From NCBI RefSeq assembly GCF_963422355.1, contig NC_085094.1, positions 7,423,770 to 7,487,769 of the forward strand: 64,000 nucleotides of DNA, given 5' to 3'. Below the pieces are notes generated by a model. That model ran no database searches and had not been told where the DNA came from. It saw only the letters and a program-made list of their open reading frames with translations. Shown here one piece after another: positions 19,401 to 32,736 of the stretch; positions within the stretch are counted from its first letter, which is position 1; the number at the start of each line of letters is the position of its first letter. Made by a program: the position numbers and the translations under genes. The DNA comes from Corticium candelabrum (taxonomy: Eukaryota; Porifera; Homoscleromorpha; Homosclerophorida; Plakinidae).

Positions 19401-21824
19401 CAGCCATGAGATGGCCAATACACCCAAGGTAACTCATTTCTATATGAAAACCTCCCAGACGAAGGACAATATCTTTCAATTCACTTCCCACTGGCTCAGT
19501 TACAATAATCATTAGAGACTTCCAAAATAGTGGTTGATCAAACGTGATAACAGGTGTAACATTGTGGCGACGTGCATGCTTACATACATATTTCAGTGTT
19601 GAGTAGACACATGTGACATTACTGGGATTCATGTCAATCATTGGTAGAAACATCACAGACGATCTCCCAGGGTGATTGCCTTGATGCACAAGTTGCATCA
19701 TCCCAGACCACATTGGCGTTGGCGATCCAGTCATGATGGAAGTCTTCCAAAGAATATCAAGATGTGCTGTTGGATCCGGGGCTTTTATTTCTTTCAGCTT
19801 GTGGAACATCAGTGCAGTCATGCCAATGCTTTCTTCTTTGCGATACAAAATCAGAACTTGTCCAACCATCGCTATGTCCTTCCATGAGACTTTTGCCCTA
19901 CAGATTCGTTTGCTTTCCTTTGTTGCAGGGTTTATGGCCGCTATCATTCCCATACCATGAAAGGTATCATTACCATCCAATGTTTGGATGTTGTGGTCTA
20001 CATTGTCTGCAACATACTGAATGAACTGAGATGTGAAGTTAGGTATGTCTGTCCCATGGGTTAGCACAGCGTTTCTTTCAAATTGGTGTACTTCCTGGTA
20101 GCAGCAGCAAAAACCATGACGGTGCAGCGAGTCAATGAGGAATCGCGATGCAAAATGATGATATAGCTGCACACCTAGACCAACCTGTAGTGGTGCCAGT
20201 AACACTCGTGGTCGAGCTGCCTGCATTATTGCTTGTCCAATGGAGGCAATTTTTTCCTGAACTCCTTTTCCCACAATCAGTCCTTCAAGCAGTACTCTCA
20301 AGGTTTCTGGTAGGAAGTTGATGCATTCATCAGAACCTAACTCATCACAAGTTGGATAGACTTTGTGAGATATTTCCACTGCCTTGATGTCGTCCCTAAT
20401 CAGTTTAGCAGCAGTTTCTACTATCTTCATTATTTCTGTGTCAAGATCAGCTTCTGTTGATTGTAGAAGTCATGGAGCACCGCTCTGGCCTTGTTTCTAA
20501 AGGTAACGACGTTGGGCTTACCGTTGATCTCAGTTTCAATGATGGTATCTCCAAAATATTCCTGGAGTTTCTGCTGCATGTGTGGGTAGCTGTATGCACC
20601 ATGTTCTGAGTCAGCCAGATTATCTTCCATACGGCCAATTAGATCATGGATCGTGATCTGTTCGTCATCATTTTCTTCAAGAAAACTAGCAACCTCCAGA
20701 AATGCATCTGTCCTTTCTTTATCTATTGGACGACCTAATTTTGCCCTTTTCGAGCTGCTCATTTCTTGCTGATAAATTGCTGGTATCTGTTTCTTCGTAC
20801 AAAAATTTACACTACACCCTCCGTGGTACACTGCATCTGCAGCATGAAGATCATGAATATGCAAAAGTCTTGCTTGTACAGCATCTGCCCAGGTATCACC
20901 TCTTTCATGACACATTGCTAGAATTGTGTTCCTCAATTCGACTGTTTGCACAGGGAAAACATTAGAACTTCTTCTCTTTCTACCCAACTTCGCTGGTGTG
21001 CCACAGAAGAAACAATCCATGCTGAAGTTAAACTGCTTTTCTGCTGACCTAAGTTGATGCCTTGCAGTGTCTACAGCTGTACCATATTTTTGCTTGCCTA
21101 GTTTAGCAACTCTGGCTATTTGTTGAGGGTTGCAGTATTTTCGACGGCATTCTTGGTGTACTTGTTGGCCAACTAGAGAGTGGATAGTGTCATTCCTGGA
21201 ATCACTTGCCTTGTTGATACTTGCACTTCCCTTTTCTCCCAGAGTAGCAGTTGGTGATGTCCCTTCTAAAGGTTGTTTGCAGATGATACAATCTTCAGAC
21301 ACCTCTAACGCGTCCATTGCCACGTTGACAAATCTAAAACTCCCGGATATACGGGAACTTCGACGCTGGCTACTACTCGTGATGTCGATCATGGTCTGAA
21401 GGAGTGAGTAACGGAGAAGTCAAAAGGATAGACTGTTTTAGAGAGATAATCGTAACCTTTCCAGAGTGGTTTCTACATGAGAACACGACGATAATCCGGA
21501 AACGACGGCGTTTTCGATCACGTTCTAGTCTAATCGCCGATGGAGAAGCCTTGAACAAGTCTTCAGTGAGGTATTTGTTCTTCACTATAGTGTTTCTACA
21601 GTATACAATGCGATATCTGTGTTTCAGAAGAACTGTAAGTTAGACATAGAGAGAGTTTTGGAGGTCACGTGATTTGAACGCTACCAGAGATGATACGCTC
21701 ACTTCCCCTCAAAGAATTCACTAAGACTTTTAGTATGTTATAGAGCACACTTTTCTATGTAGGAAACAGTTGAGAGAGTTTGTATTGCAATTTGTTTAAG
21801 GTCAAACCATATAATGCCTGGACT
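16491..21824. mobile_element. 5.3-kb candidate DNA element carrying the PIN/CXC gene, with inverted ends
   Basis: The outer ~140-150 bp at each side are inverted repeats (16,491-16,640 against 21,824-21,690). Both begin AGTCCAGGCATT and share CAATTGCAATACAAACT-type words (ATTGCAATACAAACT), GAAAAGTGTxCTCTATAACA and TACTAAAAGTCTTA. One large minus-strand gene fills the space between. I could not find a clean target-site duplication (flanks TCTATAGCTT and TCTGTATATA), and no known transposase superfamily is recognised inside. Mobility is therefore an inference from the terminal repeats. Confidence 0.65.
16832..21392 (-). pseudogene. Zinc-finger / PIN-FEN1-like nuclease / CXC protein, ~1,520 codons, broken
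   Basis: One continuous protein is interrupted by two frameshifts (near 20,445 and 17,600) and two in-frame stops (TGA at 18,949-18,951, TAA at 17,378-17,380). From the N-terminus: possible zinc-binding clusters CIICKQPL...HQECRRKYC and CFFCGTPAKLG...YHGGCSVNFC; a long middle region (KIVETAAKLIRDDIK, GMGMIAAINPATKES, VITFDQPLFWKSL, LGGFHIEMSYLGCIGHLM); a PIN/FEN1-like domain with acidic motifs YVLDGGALIH, VVVFDGYSG, PGNADLLIV and VGDDTDLLILL; then HAILGCDTTSHLYGIGKG; and a C-terminal Cys-rich block CNCQTDCSTLRCTCKKHNVKCSPACGNCRG, resembling half of a tesmin/TSO1 CXC DNA-binding domain, before a D/N-rich tail. Families of this architecture are common as uncharacterised multicopy proteins in invertebrates (recollection, not checked). 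The TGA replaces an expected CGA Arg codon, a CpG-decay type change. Probable role: nuclease-like protein of a selfish element. Confidence 0.8.
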
Positions 21825-21841
21825 TCTGTATATATATGTGA

Positions 21842-22574
21842 TTGGCCAAGTCGAAGTTCTTAAACTGTGGTAACTTGCACTCGATATGTACTGACGCGGA
21901 TCAGAGTACATGTACAGTAGACGTACACTGTCTGTTTATTCCAATTAGCATTGCCAGTCTACAAGTCCCAGCAACAGTTATGGCTAAAGTAACACAACAC
22001 ACAGGCACTAGCTATTCCACAGCTGTAATGTCTAAATCAGAAAGCAAAGGCTGTGCTACCTCATCCGCAGGCGCAGTTGATCAAGACATGTGTCTAGCTA
22101 GTCTGGTGATCCTAGAAGTGCAGATGTTGATTGTCGAAAATGTCATGCACTGCATGAGGCTGAAGCTGATGGTTTATGTCGGATAATTGAACAGCAAGCA
22201 AATGAAATAGTGGAACTTCAAAACAACAATAGAGTTCTCGAGCAAGACCTTGTATCTGCAAAGTCTGAGTTGCAAGGCAAGGCAAGGCATTCTTGATCAA
22301 CACACTTCCAAATGATAAATCAAGTTATACAGGTTTTGTGTCGAGAAATGCGCTTGATACAGTGTGGAGTCGGATTGAACCAGCAGCCGAGACTATTACT
22401 CTGTCTAGCAAACAAAGAATCAGGCCAAGGTACATCAAGAGATGTAAGCTCATGAGTTCACCGCCTTCCATGAAGGGTTTGTATGGTACACGAATTTTTG
22501 CTGACTCTATAGTTCGACAAGATACACAGTTCTACAGTTCAAGAACGCTAGATGGGGGAAACAAGTAGTCCTAG
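21842..22574 (+). pseudogene. Possible DDE_Tnp_4/THAP-type transposase remnant (N-terminal coiled coil)
   Basis: In shifting plus-strand frames the segment encodes DCRKCHALHEAEADGLCR, a heptad-rich run (IIEQQANEIVELQNNNRVLE) and LPNDKSSYTGFVSRNALDTV followed by ETITLSSKQRIRPRYIKR. A coiled coil followed by an L..D..YTGF segment is the layout ahead of the catalytic domain in DDE_Tnp_4 (ISL2EU/Harbinger-like) transposases. The frame is broken and no catalytic block is seen. It lies between the PIN/CXC unit and the right inverted arm. Confidence 0.4.
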
Positions 22575-23085
22575 TATTCGGCCGCACAGTGCGTCATGTT
22601 TGGTTATCCCGAATGTGTTCCCCTACCGCAAAATCTTGACCTAACAAAACTTCCATCGCTAGGCAATGAGTAGTCTGTCTTTCCACTCCACGTGTATCTG
22701 TTCAGAGTGTGAATCAGGCGACTTCATCTTGAACAGCAGTCTCTTACCCTTGAGAAGCCGTACTCAAGAAATGGCTTCCTGCACGTCTCTACGCAGGCAA
22801 AGTCTCTCACAAATGCACAAAATGGTAAGTAGTAAACATACTTACAAAGCCTAGTCAACGGAAAGATGATCTACAGTTTAGAAGCAGATCTGGAAACGAG
22901 GACTTCGTGCACACCGAGATCAGCGAAAGGTGCGTGTTACCTGTAGTAGTAGTAATACGGGGTAGACATACGGGGACTAGAGGGGAAGCTGGGATCACTC
23001 TTATATAGATCTACTAGACGTTACATTACCCTCGAGATTGCGCATGCTCTAGAAGTTCCGCCCAAAAAATATCGTAAACATGTTT
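22575..23085 (+). repeat. Long inverted repeat, right arm
   Basis: Partner of 16,149-16,482. The arms enclose the PIN/CXC unit plus the transposase-like remnant at 21,842-22,575. Together they may be the ends of an older element, or two opposed copies of one repeat. Confidence 0.85.
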
Positions 23086-24327
23086 GCGGTGTACCAGAGT
23101 GGTTAGTGTACCGCGTGGCTTGTCTCCTCCTCTTGCGTGTGTTGTACGCGGTCAGTGCATGCACGTCGATCCTAGGAAGCTGATGACTTTGTTTTGTGCA
23201 GATGGGGATCGGACTTTGCGGCACGGCATTCGGTCGCCAGAGCTAATTAATTTAGCTTCTTGCAGCAGTTTCTGACCGTGACGGTGCCATTATCCCCGCG
23301 CGTGGACTACAGGTACAATGTACCGTAGCTTCTCGCACAACAAGTCTGTTGCAGTCATCTTGGATCTCGCCATAATCGCACGCACGTATCATGCTTCCTA
23401 GCGAAATTAGGTAGTCATCAAAGAGCCTTTTCTTACTTCTGTGCTAGATCGCTGCGTGCATGAGCCTAGAGCTCCCAAAAATGGCCTCCTCAGTACACGG
23501 GTCTGGAAGGTCGAGGCTAGCGCGAGCTGGTACCGCGTACCGTTGGTATCGTACTGTAGATCACGTTCGATTTGCTATAGCGGTGCGCTTTATTTCGGCG
23601 ACACGCTATTGCCATATCATTTCGATCTTTACCTTCTGCAAAGGGAAAGGTGTCCAGGACTTCGAGAGCTTCTGCCGGCCGCTCGCGGCAAGCATTGGGG
23701 TGTCGCCACTCGCTCCTCGTCAGTCGAGACTTTATGGGATCTCGGAAGATTTCCATCTTCTGCGAATCATTCGCCAATTTTATGCCAAATTACATCGTAG
23801 ATTCAATTGCTCCTGCAACGGAACTGTCATGCATATTCGTCAAATGAACGGTATATCGCGTGGCTCCGATGACTCTTGTGTGTACGGTGTGCGCGGTTCC
23901 AGTGACTCTCACGTATTGGCGTATCTAGAGAGCCGCAGACATTGCTGCTCGTAAACAGTCCGCTGCGAGCACTTCTGACACCATGTAGACTGTACTTTCC
24001 TACGTAATTACAATCTGTCAATGTCGATCATGAGTCTATTTTCTAGTACAATAGCTAGGATGAGGTCTACAATCAGAAGGCATGCGTGCAGGCCTGTTCG
24101 CCACTACTAGCTGCTTGCGTTCATCCCTGAGCTAATTTAGTCATCAACGCGACATCTGTTCTCGAAAATTATGTACACGCCCCGAATATTACGGGTAGAT
24201 CTATACACCTTTAGAAATAAGTTATATAGAAATTTAAATAATTTTTTTTCCTGTGTAGTTCTTGGAACTCACCTAACGGTGGGGAGAGAATTAAGCTTAT
24301 CCGGGAGCTGAAATCTACGAGGCAGCG
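23086..24327. other. CpG-richer non-coding region upstream of receptor gene A
   Basis: Overlapping frames of 60-164 codons exist at 23,441-23,954 on both strands, but they have no recognisable domain, and mutual overlap in different frames suggests composition rather than genes. The 3' part is presumably the promoter of the receptor gene at 24,328. Confidence 0.4.
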
Positions 24328-27300
24328 ATGAGGAAAGTGTTTATCTTTTTATCAACGCTCCTTCTTCTCCTCTCTCTGAACGGAGTCGGCGGCGACTCAG
24401 GTAAACTGTTAGATGACAAGCATGCCTTCAATTTACTTTCCGCGAAATGTCCGCGTTCTTGAATACATCCGCCTGCCACACTAAACAGACACTGCCATCT
24501 TTGGATACCTTGAAAGTTCTATATACCTTGTACAGTATGCCTCGAAAGTACAGTAACAAAGAGTGCAATACAAGTAGACAGTGCGATTATTACAGTCACA
24601 ATAGAGGCACGACGCGCGTAGCCCTATAGTTATTCATGAGGCTCTGGTATGATGCTTTGTCAGTCAGTTGTGCTGTTGGTACTGCTGAGGTTGACGATTG
24701 ACTCGTTAGTGTTGAACTAGGCGGTTTACAGCTAGGAGGTCATCTAGATATTGAAATGGCGGAGTTGTTGGTATAACTTGTTGGTTTACATATGATGCGG
24801 AAGTTGCCACTTGTAGGGTTCTGGGATTTGTTAGGCAATGGATATGTACTTGTTGCTGAAATATCCTGCTATTGTTTGTTTACAAACTGTGTATACTTGT
24901 GGTAGATTTCCATTGTTTGCTTTCAAGGTAATAGAGACAGATGTTACTGAGTGCTACAGTCAGACCCGGTTATTCCGACCACGTTGGTCTGGCTGCTTTT
25001 TGTCAGGGTGTCAGATTATCAGATAATCCGACATCAAACCTCATTATCTAAGTTGTCCGACTAGTACGGGAAAGGTAAGAATGAAGCTCTCAATCTGCTG
25101 ATAAAACTCTTAGTGACATGTGATTACAATACAAATCAATTCTACGTTGCTGTGCGCGTACAACACTAATATGTTGCAGTTTACTATGCAAAGATCGGAC
25201 AGCACGAGTCTCATCCTTGAAAGATAGGAAATCTTGTTCCCTAGAGGTTGCTAGAGCTGCAACAAGTGCATCAGACAAGGTGACAGCAGGTGGGGGATCA
25301 CTGTCATCATCTTCATCTTCATCTCTATCGTCCATATCTGTAGCAGTAACCAATTCCACGATTTCCTCAGCAACAGTCAGTCGCTAGTTGTTGACCTCCC
25401 GAGAGACACGTCCCACTTTGACTTGAAATGCTTGACAATCATTTCTTGGGTAGACTTCGGATTTTCTTGCTTGTAAATACAGATTTGGCGCTTTTGCTCT
25501 CCAGAGAGATCCACGCATCTCCGCTTGGCAGCCATGCGTGCGACACGTGCAATGCAAATATGTTATTGCGCATGCGTATGTCGGATTAGCTAGCGATATT
25601 TTTGTGTCATAGTCGTAATCCGAGTGTCGGACAAATGAGACCAAATCCAATACAAAGTGATCCATTTAAATTGTACATCTGTGTCAGAAAGTGCGGGTGT
25701 CGAATTATCGAGTGTCGGAATAGCGATCGAGGTCTCACTGTATACGTAATAGTGCAGAGTATTTTTGTTTATTTCTATTTCTATCTGACCAAAGAGCTTG
25801 TAATACTGAATGTGTAGTCTTAATTAAGATTTACATTCATCTCTAGTAAGTGTCATTTCAATACACCTACTATTAGATTTGTAGTATCCTTACTATCTGA
25901 ACAACAATTTCAAATGCGTTCTTTGGATTATAATTTAATATGTAAAATTCTTGAATAGATACTTGTTCGAAGTTAAACTATAGATTACCTGTAACAAAAG
26001 TTAGTACATGCACAATAGCTGTGTTTCTGTATTTCATTGACTGTCTTGTGTTGTGTTTCCAGTGGATTGCATTTGGGGTAGTTGGAGTTCCTGTAGTGTT
26101 GAATGTGGAAATGGCACCAGAACTCGGAAGATTAGTCAAGCAGCTACAATGAGTGGTCAGATGTGTAGAGGACCATCGACTGAGATCTGCATAGTCACAT
26201 CTTGTATGATTACTGTTATGGTGGAAGTCATACTTGTTGCTGTATGTGCAATGTTTATGTGATGTAGGTATGGCAACCAATCTATCTGCCTCTCTTGGAG
26301 CAACAGTGACCATGAGTTCAGTCTACAATTCTTTGTATAGTGCTACAAAGGCTATAGATGGTAATCCAAAAGATGTTACTGGACAGAGACTTTTTGGTTA
26401 CGATTGTGCTGCTACAACGACGTCTGATGATCCTTGGCTTCAAGTTGACTTGCAAAAGAAATATTTTGTGTCACGTGTTAGAATTATCCCTATAGGTAAT
26501 AGAGGTCAAAATGTGTATGTTTATGTTGGCAACAGCTTAACAAACAATGGGAATGACAACCACAAGTGTGGAAAGGCTCCATATGACGGCTCTTCCACTA
26601 ATGCAATATGGCGAGATGTTAGCTGCAGTCCACCAGTTTGGGGAAGATACATTAATTTACAGAGAATAGGGACAAATCACATACTTATGGTATGTGAGGT
26701 GGCTTTCAACTATGGTTAGATGAAGTTGTGGTGTAGGTAGGTGTTGAATGAAGAGTAAAATGTTTTGTTGTTGTAGAGTTGGAGATTGCTATTCTAGACA
26801 ATAATATGAATATTGAAGGAACAAGTGTGGCAGTTGATGAGAATCAAGATTACTCTAATCCTATTGATTGTGGTGTCAGTCCTGGTGTGACCAACTTTAA
26901 TTCTCTCTTGCAATGGAAACACAACACAACCAGTGCTGTACCATCTTCAAGTATACAGACTACTGGTGTATATCAGATGTATGAGAATGGTTTTCAGCGG
27001 CTCTACATCAAGTCAGCTAGTGCCTCTGACAGTGGAGCGTATACATGCCAATCTACTGTAACTAATAGCTCTATAGTGGCAAAGTCATTTACACTGAACA
27101 TCAATGGTATAACTTTAGAAACAGATTGGTGTTTAGTGTCGTATAGTAACTGACTGTTGTTTCTAGTGAATTGTGTATGGGGCCAGTGGCGAAGTTGTAC
27201 ATCGTCATGTGGTGTTGGAACTCGTACTCGTACAAAAGCACGTCTTCAGCAGCACAATGGAATGGACTGTGTGGGGTCGCCAACTGAGGACTGTGACAGC

Positions 27301-27524
27301 AACCAACCACCATGTAAGTCTGATTTGTGAAGTCTCCTAATTTTTATTACTTTGGATAGCCAATCAGGTTCTAGAGCAGCATGTTATTATTGTAAGCTTG
27401 ATGTATCAGATTATTGAGTGTGGTTCTAATTTAATGCTTGTAATATGAAGTGAAGTAACAGTAGGATGTCAATTTTGATTTCAGCACACACGTTCACACA
27501 TGCAAGTGCATGGACGCGCGCGCG

Positions 27525-27555
<31 letters not shown>

Positions 27556-30500
27556 CTTTAATTAATTTCGCTGCGAAACTAAAAAAACTATCGCATGTTG
27601 ATTACTGAAAGATCAGTTGTTACCGAAGGCGTGTATGGAAGTGACTAGGGATAGCAATACCAGCGTAGACCAATGACGCAGCTAGAAGTTGCAAAGATTT
27701 ATGGGATACTTGAATATTAGTGTCAATTCACTTAATGTCATAGTATTAGCTCATGTCTTTCTGTTCCTGAATTTGTTGGTAGTTGGCTACCACGGTTATG
27801 TATTAGTAGTATAAGGTGGTGAATTTAGTAGCTGTTCTAGACTCATATCTTGTGTGTAAGAGAGGGATGTCAAATATGCTTTGATTTTTTCGTCATGGCT
27901 GATCATATTCGGTAAAGATTGGTTTGCTTGTTCGTTATAATTTGAAAAGGACTACATCCTCATTAGTGTAGTGTGTAAATGAATCAAAGCATCTAACTAT
28001 GTACAGCACACATAACATGTCCTGATGAATGTTAACCCGATTTACTGTCAATGTCTGTGGTATAATGTAGTGTTTCCAGGAGTCTTCTAAAAGTGAGATG
28101 CTTGAGGTAACGTGTAATTAATTCATAAAGACTGCTAGATTCTGACTTTGTTTTTGGTATTAATATTAATTGTTAAGCAACTAAAGAATAATTGTCGAGT
28201 GCAAGTATGCATTTTTGTATTCTGTTGCTGACAGACTTGTGGTGTTTTCAAATTTGCACCAGTACCATTAATATTAATGCCTTATGGAACAGGGCTGTGA
28301 CATTGATGAAAGTTAAGCAAGTGTAATAGATCTGACAATCTACCTGCTAGTAACTGGATAGTACTGTACCTTTCAGATAGTGATTGCTTTAAGTAATCTC
28401 TAGTCAAATTGGAACAGTTTAACTGGAAGTAAACGTTACATAGTTGTACAGCAGCTCAGCTTACAGTGATTGTTATTTTTGTCGTAACCTTTTGTTTTGA
28501 TTTTAGGTACGCCAACAATTAATCATCAGTCACCAGTTTCTGGCGATGAGTCAGCATCTTTAGAGTTGACTTGCTCTGCGTCGCAGTATGTTGGTGTGAC
28601 TAATGGTATGGAAATCAAATGGTACAGACAAGAGAGTGGATCAGAGTCAGCTATTGCTTCAAGCTCAAACATATTCATTTTAACTAATCATGATGGATCA
28701 GGCACCTTTACTGGGACACTTAAATTTAGGTCTCTAAAACGTTCTGACACAGGATTGATCAAATGCAGAGCACTGAATGGTTATGGTTTTAGTCCATATT
28801 CTCTAATTATAGCATTGAATGTCAAATGTCAGTGAATAACAATTTTTACAATTATAAGTTTGTATGTTGATGGATATTGTTTTAGATGCTCCAGAATCAG
28901 TTAACATTGCACCGTTTCAGCCAGTAGGCGTGAAAGGACAAAGCATAACACTAGCTTGTACTGCTGATGGTAATCCAACTCCATCGTTTCAATGGAAGCA
29001 ACCACATGGTTCCACATCAACGGGTCCTTCATTGTCTATCTCATCTGTGAAGTTTGAACATGGTGGCACATACACGTGTATTGCCACGAACAATATAGAG
29101 GCTGGTACTAAATCTAGTGAGACATCAGTTGACTTGACAGTTGAAGGTGAATATAATTATTTATTCTATTTACACACTTTGTGCTTGTTAAGCTTGGTAT
29201 GCTTGTTTTAGGTCCTCCACAGAAATGTAATGTAGTTTCAACCCAAAGTTATGATGGTCAGAGTATGAATGTTGCAGTTAGTTGTCCAGAAAATGGAAAT
29301 TCTTCTATAACTGCATACCGGATAGAATATCGGTTGAATGGCAATGGTATGACATGGAAGTCAAGAGAGTTTGCCGCTACTATTCTTCAACCCTTTGTTA
29401 TTGATGGCCTTGAACCATTTGAATCATACAATTTTAGAGCAACAGCTAGGAACAAATATGGTTATGAACCTGGGGAGTCATCATTTAATAATGTTGTTAC
29501 AAATACTACCGCTGAAGACTGTGAGTTTTGTTATTTTTGTTTAGTATTGTCAATAATTAGTTTTCATATTTTATCAGATCCTGGTCCTCCCAGTGTAGTC
29601 AGTTCATCACAGAATGCTTCTCGCTGGCTTGTTGTGTCTTGGTCACTACCTGACCAACCAAAACGGGATCCCAAATACTATTTTGTGTACTACCAACGAG
29701 TTGGTCTTCGTCAGTTGCGAGACACTAAACGATTGAATGTAACTGGCACATCGGTCAATTTGACCATGCTCAGTCCATTTACTTGGTACAGTGTTGAGGT
29801 GGCAGCAGTGAATGTTCGTTCTCATGATGGTAAGGTATTGAAGGGGCAAAGGAGCGTTGCGAGGAACTTCAGCACAGATGAAGATGGTATGTTTGGCAAT
29901 AGGTACTTAATTATGGTGATAACATATAAACGGTGATCCCACATACTATTTTGTGTACTATCAACAAGTTAGTCTTTGTCAAATGTGAGACACTAAACGG
30001 TTGAGTGTTACAACCAAGTGGGCCAATTTGACAATGCTCACTCCATTTACACAATACAGTGTTGAGGTGGCAGCAGTGAATGTTTGGTCTCATGATGGTA
30101 AGGCGTTGGAAGGACAAAGGTGTATATACTGCCATTGTTGCCAACACAGCAGAAGATGGTAAGTTTGTACTATATGCAACATGCGTATTTAGACGCTGTA
30201 GTCAAAACTTCAATTATGGGGCGTGTTTGATTGACCTCTTTCAGAAGGACTTCAACTTTGGAAGACCATTAATTAATTGGAAGAGGTTGGGAGAGACCGA
30301 AAATATTGGAGTCAATCGAACGATCGACATTTTCTCTTTGGAAGAGCCGTACAACTGCATGTACATACTCAGTTGTTTGTTTCTCGTTAGTCTGACAATA
30401 CTGTATTGTCGTTCACTGCATGAGCATGCAGGGAAAGTGTAACTACACCTCTCTTTCAGTACTCTTCCAGCCAGGAGCTGGAAGAAGCTGGAAGAGTTTT

Positions 30501-32661
30501 CCAGAAGAAGTCAGTGATCAATTGAATATGCATCTGAGAGATTTTTTTGTTCTGGAAGAGCTAGGTCAATCAAATGTGCCCCAAGTTGATTAAGATTTGC
30601 TAACAAAGCAATATAGAGTAATGACAAAAACGGTATTTATACAGTAGTGTATTAATATTAGTTTACTATATTATGTTGGTGGATATCACCTAACATGCAC
30701 TGATGGTCTATGTGGTTCATTGCAGCTCCTATAACAACACCACGTGATGTGACATTTACTACTGATCCACCACATACAGTCAATGTGAGTTGGAGAGAAC
30801 CCACCACACCAAATGGAATTGTTTGGTATTACATTGTTGAATACATGCTAGCAGACGGAAGTGGAACTAAAACGGTTTTAAATCGAGTAAAAGGGCTGAG
30901 CCAGGTGATTAGCAACTTGCAAGAATCGACATATTATGATGTCACAGTTCAAGCCTACACCATTGCAGTTGGACCAGCAGCATCAATAAGAGTAGCAGCA
31001 CATGCAATGAGTAAGTTGTTATTTAGTTAGCAGATACATCAAGTTTGGTACTAAACTGTCTATGTATTGGTTGTTTTGCATATCCAGCACCAACTCCACC
31101 TCAGCATGTGAGAAATTCAAGTGTGATGTCAAGTTCAGTTTCTATTCAGTGGGATTCTCCTGTTAACTCAAATGGCATCCTTCGCTTTTATACAGTCAGT
31201 ACATGCACGGTTAATTTATGCATTTGCTGTTTTGTTCTTTCCATTCTTTTTTGTGTGTAGGTTTACTATAGCACTGATGCTTTACAATATGACTCGTCTC
31301 CTGACATTTTCATTAGTCGAAGTACATACACATTGATGAATCTTAGTCCATACACAACATACTTCCTATACATGTCAGTTACAAACAATGCCAACTTTAA
31401 CTCAGAAAGTTTGCCTAGCAATTTTATTCAAGTGCAAACTCTTCGGTCTTCTCCTCTTAAACCAGATAAACCATTAACTGGTGACACAAGACCATCAGCA
31501 ACAACTATAACATTGGTGCCTCCAAGTGTTGATGATTCCAATGGTCCAATAAAGTGCTATCATACATTTTAATTAAATTGCACGCAAGACTCTAATCTGA
31601 CTTGTTGTAGGTATGTTGATTTTATTGTGCACGAGGATGTGACTGGATTCGATGGTGATGAGGCAGCTAATATACCACCTGTTATTAAACCATATGACAA
31701 GAGGAGGATCTGGTATGTGGCAGCTCGATATGAATATGATCACTACATGAAGAACATAGGTGGACGTCAATTTATAATTGGAAATGGTTCAGTGGTATCT
31801 GCTGGAGGTATAGAGTACACAAATGGACCACTACAGGCAGGACAGTCATATCTGGTTTATATCCGCATCATTGGGATTGCAGATGATGGGGTATGTACTG
31901 GTTAATATTTATTGTAATTTACTAATTAGTTTGCAATTTTCTTGTGCATAATAGATGCAGGAGTTCTCATCAGTCAGTAAGGCTACAAGTGAGACAAATA
32001 TTTTGCTGTATACTGTATACATGCACATTTAGATGATAAGCTGTATTTGGTTACCGATTAGGTTAAATTGCATGTAATGTTTGTTTGTATGTAGGGTACA
32101 CAACTGCGTCTGCAGAGAATGAGTCATCATCTGGAGGATCATCAAATTCTGTGTTGATCATTGCAGTTGCTGTTACACTAAGTGTCATCATTCTTGTGCT
32201 AATCATCATAGGTTTTGTTTTTCTGAGGTGAAATATTTAAGTTACAAATATTTGTAATATTTAACTTCTAAGCTAACATGTGTGACATGCAGGAGGAACA
32301 GGTGCACTATATATAGAAATGAGATGAAATCAGAGACTAACACATATGATAGCGTCATTACCAACAGAGCAACATCTGGAACAAGCGAATGTTTGGAGGC
32401 AAGCAATGAGATAATGACAGTTAATAGCTCATATGCTGCAGGTGAGAATATTGACATGACGTTAGATTCTACTTACCAAGACTTTGTTTTTGTTATGTTT
32501 ATTGAAACATTTGTAAACGATAGTCTCTGATATAGTACTGTGATCATTAGCAATTAGTGAAACTATATCTACTAATAGTAATCATTGTCATCACTACAGC
32601 TAGTAATGTTTTGTGGTAGAACACTAGCTACAAGACTTAGTGACCATGACTACACAAGTTT

Positions 32662-32736
<75 letters not shown>

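Noticed and set aside
23090-23165. tRNA-like A box (ACCAGAGTGGTTAGTG)
   Set aside because: No matching B box at the right distance and no cloverleaf; not a tRNA gene.
23441-23954. Overlapping frames of 119 and 164 codons (plus) and 86 codons (minus)
   Set aside because: No domain, no splice support, and competing frames in CpG-richer DNA. Could be real but nothing supports it.
26268-26714. Assigning the lectin-like domain as a functional fucose-binding lectin
   Set aside because: The HX~25RXDX4R/K sugar-binding signature is not visible; only the fold-level pattern is supported.
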